Below, piece after piece: positions 59,446 through 64,000 of a stretch of 64,000 bases of DNA (positions are counted from its first letter, which is position 1; each line of letters begins with the position of its first letter). This stretch comes from Ectopseudomonas toyotomiensis (lineage in GTDB: Bacteria > Pseudomonadota > Gammaproteobacteria > Pseudomonadales > Pseudomonadaceae), in NCBI RefSeq assembly GCF_900115695.1, contig NZ_FOXK01000014.1:78673-142672 (forward strand), in the 5' to 3' direction. Made by a program: the position numbers and the translations under genes. Below the pieces are notes generated by a model. That model was not told the origin of the DNA and did not search any database. It worked only from the letters and a program-made list of their open reading frames with translations.

Positions 59446-61204
59446 CGCGCAACACTTCCTCGATGGTGGTCAGCCCTGCCGCGACCTTTTGCGCGCCGGA
59501 CAGACGCAGGCTGCGCATGCCGTCCTTGAAGGCGGCGCGGCGCAGGGCGGTAAGGTCGGTGTCGGCGTTGATCAGTGGCTTGATGGCATCGTTGATCAGC
59601 ATGATCTCGTAGACGCCGGCACGGCCTCGGTAGCCGGTTTCACGGCATTCGAGGCAGCCGACGGCATGGTGCGCCTGGGTCGGCAATGGTGAGCTCCAGG
59701 GCCGGGTCAGGCCGTTCCAGGTGTCTTCGTCCAGTTGCACCGGTGCCTTGCAGTGTGGGCACAGGGTACGCACCAGGCGTTGCGCCATGACGCCGAGGAT
59801 GGTGGCCTTGAGCAGGTAGTGCGGCACGCCCAGTTCGAGCAGGCGGGTGATGGCGCTGGGGGCGTCGTTGGTATGCAGGGTGGACAGCACCAGGTGGCCG
59901 GTCAGCGCCGCCTGGATGGCCATTTCGGCGGTTTCCAGGTCGCGGATCTCACCGATCATGATGATGTCCGGGTCCTGGCGCATCAGTGCGCGTATGCCGC
60001 TGGCGAAGTTCAGGTCGATGTTGTGTTGCACCTGCATCTGGTTGAAGGCTCCTTCGATCATCTCGATGGGGTCTTCGATGGTGCAGACGTTCACCTCCTC
60101 GGTCGCCAGCTGTTTGAGCGTGGTGTAGAGCGTGGTGGTCTTGCCCGAGCCGGTAGGGCCGGTAACCAGGATGATGCCGTTGGGTTGGCAGGTCATGCTC
60201 TCCCAGCGGCGCAGGTCGTCAGGAGAGAAGCCAAGCTGATCCGGGCTTTTCAGCAGCACTTCCGGGTCGAAGATACGCATCACCATCTTCTCGCCGAAAG
60301 CGGTCGGCAGGGTGGACAGGCGCAACTCCACTTCGTTGCCATCCGGAGTCTTGGTCTTGACCCGGCCATCTTGCGGCTTGCGCTTCTCGGCGATGTTCAT
60401 GCGGCCGAGGTTCTTCAGGCGGCTGACCACCGCCATGGTGACCTGGGCGGGGAACTGGTAGACAGTATGCAGCACGCCGTCTATGCGAAAGCGCACGGTG
60501 CCCTGCTCGCGGCGCGGCTCGATATGAATATCGCTGGCGCGTTGCTGGAAGGCGTACTGGAACAGCCAGTCGACGATGTTGACGATGTGCGCATCGTTGG
60601 CGTCCGGTTCCTGATCCTGGGCGCCGAGGCTGAGCAGTTGTTCGAAGTTGCCGACACCGCTGATCTTCTGGTCGGTGGCATTGGCGCCGCTGACCGAGCG
60701 GGCCAGTCGATAGAACTCGGTGGTGAAGCGCTGAATATCGCTGGGGTTGGCTACCACGCGCTTGATCGGACGCTTGAGCACGTGGATCAGGTTGGCTTCC
60801 CAGCTGTGCACCAGTGGCTGGCTGCTGGCGATGGTCACGCTCTCGCTGTCCACGGCCACGGCGAGAATCTTGTGACGCTGGGCGAAGGCGTAGGACATCA
60901 GCGGGGTGATGGACGGAACGTCGATCTTCAGCGGGTCGATGCGCAAGTAAGGTTGCCCGGCGAAGTTGGCCAGCCAGGTGGTGAGGGTTTCCAGGTCGAG
61001 TTTCTTGCCCGGCCTTTTTTGGTCGTCCACCTGCTGTGCGGCGAGAAACTCCAGCGGGTGCTGGCTATTGTTCAGCGAGCTGCGACGGATCGCCAGGCAC
61101 TGCTCAGCCACATCCTGATCGACCCGGCCCTGGGCCACCAGCTCACGCAGCAGATCGCCAAGATCCAGTACACGGTCAGGGGCGGTAGCGGTGAAGGCGG
61201 ACAT
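59420..61204 (-). CDS. GspE/PilB-type secretion ATPase, stand-alone
   Basis: 594 residues from ATG 61204. N-terminal T2SE-N domain (~60-190), then the ATPase: IHIEPRREQGTVRFRIDGVLH, Walker A GPTGSGKT with Lys355, Asp box TIEDPIEMIEGAFNQMQV, Walker B DIIMIGEIRD, His box HLVLSTLHTNDAPSAITRL, and a zinc site CPHC...CLEC (~500-550). All catalytic parts are present. No pilus or type II secretion genes flank it, so it either serves a machine encoded elsewhere or has a separate role. Confidence 0.9.
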   Translation of the reverse strand: MSAFTATAPDRVLDLGDLLRELVAQGRVDQDVAEQCLAIRRSSLNNSQHPLEFLAAQQVDDQKRPGKKLDLETLTTWLANFAGQPYLRIDPLKIDVPSITPLMSYAFAQRHKILAVAVDSESVTIASSQPLVHSWEANLIHVLKRPIKRVVANPSDIQRFTTEFYRLARSVSGANATDQKISGVGNFEQLLSLGAQDQEPDANDAHIVNIVDWLFQYAFQQRASDIHIEPRREQGTVRFRIDGVLHTVYQFPAQVTMAVVSRLKNLGRMNIAEKRKPQDGRVKTKTPDGNEVELRLSTLPTAFGEKMVMRIFDPEVLLKSPDQLGFSPDDLRRWESMTCQPNGIILVTGPTGSGKTTTLYTTLKQLATEEVNVCTIEDPIEMIEGAFNQMQVQHNIDLNFASGIRALMRQDPDIIMIGEIRDLETAEMAIQAALTGHLVLSTLHTNDAPSAITRLLELGVPHYLLKATILGVMAQRLVRTLCPHCKAPVQLDEDTWNGLTRPWSSPLPTQAHHAVGCLECRETGYRGRAGVYEIMLINDAIKPLINADTDLTALRRAAFKDGMRSLRLSGAQKVAAGLTTIEEVLRVTPQSEQR

Positions 61205-61236
61205 GCGGGCTCCTCGGGTCGGCCTGAACAAGGTTA

Positions 61237-61258
61237 GCAGGCCGTTTTTCAACGGCCT
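61237..61258. terminator. Hairpin AGGCCGTT-TTT-CAACGGCCT upstream of the ATPase gene
   Basis: Small perfect hairpin; its left arm with flanking AGC matches the end of the palindromic element at 62247-62338, so it may be a reduced copy. Confidence 0.4.
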
Positions 61259-61326
61259 TTCAGCCCGGCTAGGATGCCCGAAAAGCGGCACAAGGGCGAA
61301 GGCTCATACGTGACGGAGTAGCCGCT

Positions 61327-61653
61327 TCAGGCCACCTCCGTCACCAGGCCGTGATCCAGGTGTTGCCAGGTCACCTCCCATACGCAGACCAGGCCTCGCA
61401 GTTTCTGCGCCAGCACCCCGGCTCGATGCAGCGAGATGCCGGGCAAGTGCAGGCTGATGTGCAGGTCATCGTGCAGGCGTTCCATGTGCAAGGCTTCGGG
61501 TAGCAGCTGCAATTGGGCGAACAGACCGAGCAGTCGGCACAGCACGTCGGCTTCGGCGTCGGTGCGCAGTTGGTATTCGACGTAGGCATCGGGACGATCC
61601 TGCCAGGGATCGCGGCGGTTGTGGGCGGCGGGGAACGGAGTGGTATCAGGCAT
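61327..61653 (-). CDS. Hypothetical protein, possible ACT-like fold
   Basis: 108 residues. I do not recognise the family with confidence. YVEYQLRTDAEADVLCRLLGLFAQLQLLPEALHMERLHDDLHISLHLPGI has the beta-alpha-beta rhythm of an ACT-type regulatory domain. The start ATG 61653 is divergent from the Lrp gene with ~125 bp between. No signal peptide or membrane segment. Confidence 0.6.
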   Translation of the reverse strand: MPDTTPFPAAHNRRDPWQDRPDAYVEYQLRTDAEADVLCRLLGLFAQLQLLPEALHMERLHDDLHISLHLPGISLHRAGVLAQKLRGLVCVWEVTWQHLDHGLVTEVA

Positions 61654-61780
61654 GGCGGCAGCTCGGGCAGGTTTTGCCTAAGTTTCCGCCTTCTATCGGC
61701 AAAAGTTCTGCCTGTTTTTCTGTGTTTATGGGTGTTTGATGGATAGAATTTCCCAATTTCGTCATTAGTGGGGATTTTTT

Positions 61781-62248
61781 ATGTCCGTTTCCCTGGATGC
61801 CTACGATCAACGCATTCTTGCTCTGCTACAGGAGGATGCGGGTCTCTCCACGGCGGAGATCGCCGAGCGTATAGGTCTGTCGCAGTCGCCGTGCTGGCGA
61901 CGTATCCAGCGTCTGAAGGAGGAGGGGGTGATTCGCAAGCAGGTTACCCTGCTCGATCGCAAGCGCATCGGCCTGCATACGCAGGTATTCGCTCAGGTCA
62001 AACTCAACGCCCATGGTCGCTCCAACCTGACCGAGTTCGCCGAAGCCATGCGCGAGTTTCCCGAGGTGCTGGAGTGTCATGTGCTGATGGGCGCGGTGGA
62101 TTTCATGCTGCGCATCGTCACCCGCGATATCGAAGCCTATGAGCGCTTCTTTTTCGAGAAGCTGTCACTGGTGCCCGGTATCCAGGAGGTGAACTCGATC
62201 GTTGCTTTATCGGAGATCAAGTCCACCACCAGCTTGCCGCTCGCCTAG
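61781..62248 (+). CDS. Lrp/AsnC-family transcriptional regulator
   Basis: 155 residues. The N-terminal helix-turn-helix is LDAYDQRILALLQEDAGLSTAEIAERIGLSQSPCWRRIQRLKEEGVI (~5-52); the C-terminal RAM/ACT domain is ~70-145 (ECHVLMGAVDFMLRIVTRDIEAYERFF). It probably senses an amino acid. The TAG stop lies in the left end of a palindromic element. Confidence 0.9.
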   Translation: MSVSLDAYDQRILALLQEDAGLSTAEIAERIGLSQSPCWRRIQRLKEEGVIRKQVTLLDRKRIGLHTQVFAQVKLNAHGRSNLTEFAEAMREFPEVLECHVLMGAVDFMLRIVTRDIEAYERFFFEKLSLVPGIQEVNSIVALSEIKSTTSLPLA

Positions 62249-62338
62249 CAGGCCGTTGAAAAACGTAGGCGAGGCAGCCAGTGCAAGGCAAGAACAGCCG
62301 CAGCAATGGCAACGCAGGTAGTTTTTCAACGACCTGCT
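62247..62338. repeat. Palindromic element with 18-bp ends between two convergent genes
   Basis: Terminal repeats AGCAGGCCGTTGAAAAAC (62247-62264) and GTTTTTCAACGACCTGCT (62321-62338), one mismatch, around 56 bp without coding capacity. Each end begins (T)AGCAGG, so it provides the TAG stop of the Lrp gene on one strand and of the DUF502 gene on the other. The ends could also form a bidirectional terminator. Confidence 0.8.
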
Positions 62339-63008
62339 AAGGCTTGATCACCACGGGTTTGGTCTGCTCCACGTTGCGTTTGTCGGGTGGCGTGAGGCCC
62401 ATGGAGACGTAGATGCTGGTCAGTTGATCCACGCCCATGTCGGCCGGGCGTATCCATGTCTCCGGTACGTAGAGCAGGCCGCCACCGACTGGAATCGGCG
62501 CGGTGGGAATTAGGATGGCGCAGTAGGCGCGGCCTTCCAGCTCCACTGTTTCGGAACTCGGGCGCAGGGCTAGCACCGCTGCGCCGTCGCCGCCGAAGAA
62601 GCACCAGACCGGGGCCATGGTGGTGATATCCGGGTTCTTGTTCTTGTCCAGCAGGCCAACGAAGCGATCGGCCAGGTTGTAGAAATTACCGATCAGCGGG
62701 GTGCGCCGCAGGGTGCGATCGATCAGCCAGGACAGCGGACGACGCAGGCCCAGTTGCACGGCCAGACCTAGTGGGTAGAGGCTGGCCAGCAGCACCAGGC
62801 TGCCCAGCAGATAGGCCATGTAGCCGTTGCTGGAGAAAGGTTGGCCGAGGGCGGCGAACACCTGGCCGATGAGGGTCGAGGGGCCGACCAGGCGATTGAG
62901 CAGGCTGAATATCCAGGCGAGCAGTGCCAGGGTCAGCGCCAGTGGTAGTAGCGCGAGTAGACCAGTCAGCCAGGTGGTAACGAGGGATTTCAGGCTGCGT
63001 CTGAGCAT
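62337..63008 (-). CDS. DUF502-family inner-membrane protein
   Basis: 223 residues with two membrane segments (~12-38 TWLTGLLALLPLALTLALLAWIFSLL, ~60-85) and a soluble C-terminal half. IPVGGGLLYVPETWIRPADMGVDQLTSIYVSMGLT is the DUF502 signature. These proteins are widespread and of unknown function. ATG 63008 begins the basic N-terminus MLRRSLKSLVT. Its stop is inside the palindromic element. Confidence 0.87.
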   Translation of the reverse strand: MLRRSLKSLVTTWLTGLLALLPLALTLALLAWIFSLLNRLVGPSTLIGQVFAALGQPFSSNGYMAYLLGSLVLLASLYPLGLAVQLGLRRPLSWLIDRTLRRTPLIGNFYNLADRFVGLLDKNKNPDITTMAPVWCFFGGDGAAVLALRPSSETVELEGRAYCAILIPTAPIPVGGGLLYVPETWIRPADMGVDQLTSIYVSMGLTPPDKRNVEQTKPVVIKP

Positions 63009-63128
63009 GTAACGATTTCCTTGACGATCGTGGCGGTGACTTTACGCCAGGCCCGGCAATTCTGCGCAGCCATGTGTGTGCTGGGTTGGCGAAATGGCTA
63101 CAGCACTTTTCGTCAGATTGTTTCGTGC

Positions 63129-63155
63129 AAAAAAAGCCCGGCACTAAGGCCGGGC
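63129..63155 (-). terminator. Rho-independent terminator of the dct operon
   Basis: On the minus strand GCCCGGC-CTTAGT-GCCGGGC followed by seven T's, ~45 bp after the dctM stop. Confidence 0.92.
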
Positions 63156-63201
63156 GGAGTGGGTACACGAGGTACCGAAGTAGCATCGTTCGGTTGAACC
63201 C

Positions 63202-64000
63202 TTACATGCCGAGCATGTTCGGCAGCGCCATGGAAACGGCCGGGATGTAGGTAATCACCATTAGGAAGCTGATCAGCAGCATCAGCCATGGCAGCGCGGC
63301 GCGGATCACGGCCGTCAGTGGCATGCCCGTCACCGCCGAGGTGACGAACAGGTTCAGCCCCACCGGTGGCGTGATCAGACCGATCTCCATGTTCACCACC
63401 ATGATGATGCCCAGGTGGATCGGGTCGATGCCCAGCTGCATGGCGATCGGGAAGAGGATCGGCGCCAGGATCAGGATGATCGCCGACGGCTCCATGAAGG
63501 CACCGGCGATCAGCAGCACGATGTTCACCACCAGCAGGAACTGCCAAGGCTGCAGGCCCAGATCCACCACCCAGGCAGTGATCTGCTGCGGGATCTGCTC
63601 GGTGGTCAGCACATGGGCGAAGAGCATGGCGTTGGCAATGATGAACATCAGCATGATGGTCAGCTTGCCGGACTCCAGCAGCACCTTCGGGCACTCGCGG
63701 ATGGTCAGGTCCTTGTACACGAACAGGGCGACGAAGCCGGCGTACACCGCCGCCACGGCCGCAGCCTCGGTCGGGGTGAACATGCCGGTGTAGATACCGC
63801 CGAGGATGATCACCATCAGCAGCAGGCCCCAGAACGCTTCACGCGCAGCACGCAGCCACTCGCGGAAGCTGGCACGCGGCAGTGCCGGCAGCTTCTTGAT
63901 GCGCGCGACGATGTAGATCGCGATCATCAGCACCAGGCCGAGCATCACGCCCGGGATCACCCCGGCCATGAACAGCTTGCCCACCGACTGCTCGGTGGCG
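63202..64000 (-). CDS. dctM: TRAP transporter large permease DctM (5' end cut by window)
   Basis: The last ~266 residues of the large membrane subunit of a TRAP C4-dicarboxylate transporter. ATEQSVGKLFMAGVIPGVMLG, GIYTGMFTPTEAAAVAAVYA, FLLVVNIVLLIAGAFMEPSAIILILAPILFPIA and HLGIIMVVNMEIGLITPPVGLNLFV are DctM hallmarks. It uses the ion gradient to bring in dicarboxylates delivered by DctP. dctQ and dctP are expected beyond the right edge. The frame is open to position 64000 with no start. Confidence 0.93.
   Translation of the reverse strand, partial: ATEQSVGKLFMAGVIPGVMLGLVLMIAIYIVARIKKLPALPRASFREWLRAAREAFWGLLLMVIILGGIYTGMFTPTEAAAVAAVYAGFVALFVYKDLTIRECPKVLLESGKLTIMLMFIIANAMLFAHVLTTEQIPQQITAWVVDLGLQPWQFLLVVNIVLLIAGAFMEPSAIILILAPILFPIAMQLGIDPIHLGIIMVVNMEIGLITPPVGLNLFVTSAVTGMPLTAVIRAALPWLMLLISFLMVITYIPAVSMALPNMLGM

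Noticed and set aside
59735..61237. 500-codon rightward frame opposite the GspE-type ATPase
   Set aside because: Antisense shadow of a protein with intact Walker and zinc motifs.

Overview
This window is GC-rich chromosomal DNA from a gammaproteobacterium, most likely a Pseudomonas of the mendocina/oleovorans type. The evidence is an OprD-family porin pair, a kdpFABCDE operon, an lsfA-ssuEADCBF operon of the Pseudomonas kind, desA beside a PAS-GGDEF-EAL gene, small Pseudomonas-type proteins (a DUF2388 protein and a 94-residue Cys-rich protein), and many copies of the intergenic palindromes GTAGCCCGGATG.. and TGTAGGAGC... No rRNA, tRNA, prophage, CRISPR array or intact insertion sequence was seen.

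Layout. 1-1348: end of a molybdate ABC transporter (modB, modA). 1450-8816: ordinary housekeeping and accessory genes (EamA exporter with divergent LysR, AraC regulator with divergent fosmidomycin-type MFS exporter, NIPSNAP protein, methyltransferase, zinc-ribbon-like small protein, EntS-type MFS). 8994-20301: a sulfur-scavenging block. Its leftward operon encodes a sulfonate-type binding protein, a DszC/SfnC-like flavin monooxygenase, an exported sulfurtransferase and a YeeE/TsuA transporter. Its rightward operon encodes an OprD-type porin and a complete SsuABC-type importer. A lower-GC TauE/SafE exporter plus LysR pair follows and is bracketed by the real ssuB-like gene and a decayed ssuB fragment. 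20805-22139: chromate transporter. 22422-30314: kdpFABC with the kdpDE sensor and regulator. 30884-36481: lsfA and ssuEADCBF for sulfonate use. 36711-39471: sulfate-binding protein and the two sulfate permeases, with no cysA after them.

39557-53704 is the most unusual part: seven tightly packed leftward genes forming a signalling array. It contains three histidine kinases with very similar catalytic cores (one has CHASE plus two receivers, one has GAF plus two PAS, and one of 1288 residues has a Cache-like periplasmic domain, GAF and four PAS), an isolated receiver, an Hpt-REC-REC-GGDEF protein, a REC-HDOD protein and a PAS-PAS-GGDEF-EAL protein. The last PAS domain of the giant kinase carries the residues that bind heme and oxygen in FixL at the same spacing. 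The array therefore looks like a multi-input phosphorelay, possibly oxygen-responsive, feeding c-di-GMP turnover. It lies between a sulfate transporter that lacks cysA and the desA gene.

53873-64000: fatty-acid desaturase, PAS diguanylate cyclase, OprE-type porin, small envelope proteins (DUF2388, short NfeD), an L,D-transpeptidase-like protein, a lone GspE/PilB-type ATPase, an Lrp regulator, a DUF502 membrane protein and the end of a TRAP dicarboxylate transporter (dctM).

Functionally the window combines oxyanion and organosulfur uptake (molybdate, sulfate, sulfonates, thiosulfate, chromate) with potassium homeostasis and a dense c-di-GMP/phosphorelay cluster. All calls were made by reading the sequence. 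No database search was run, and family names rest on recognised motifs.
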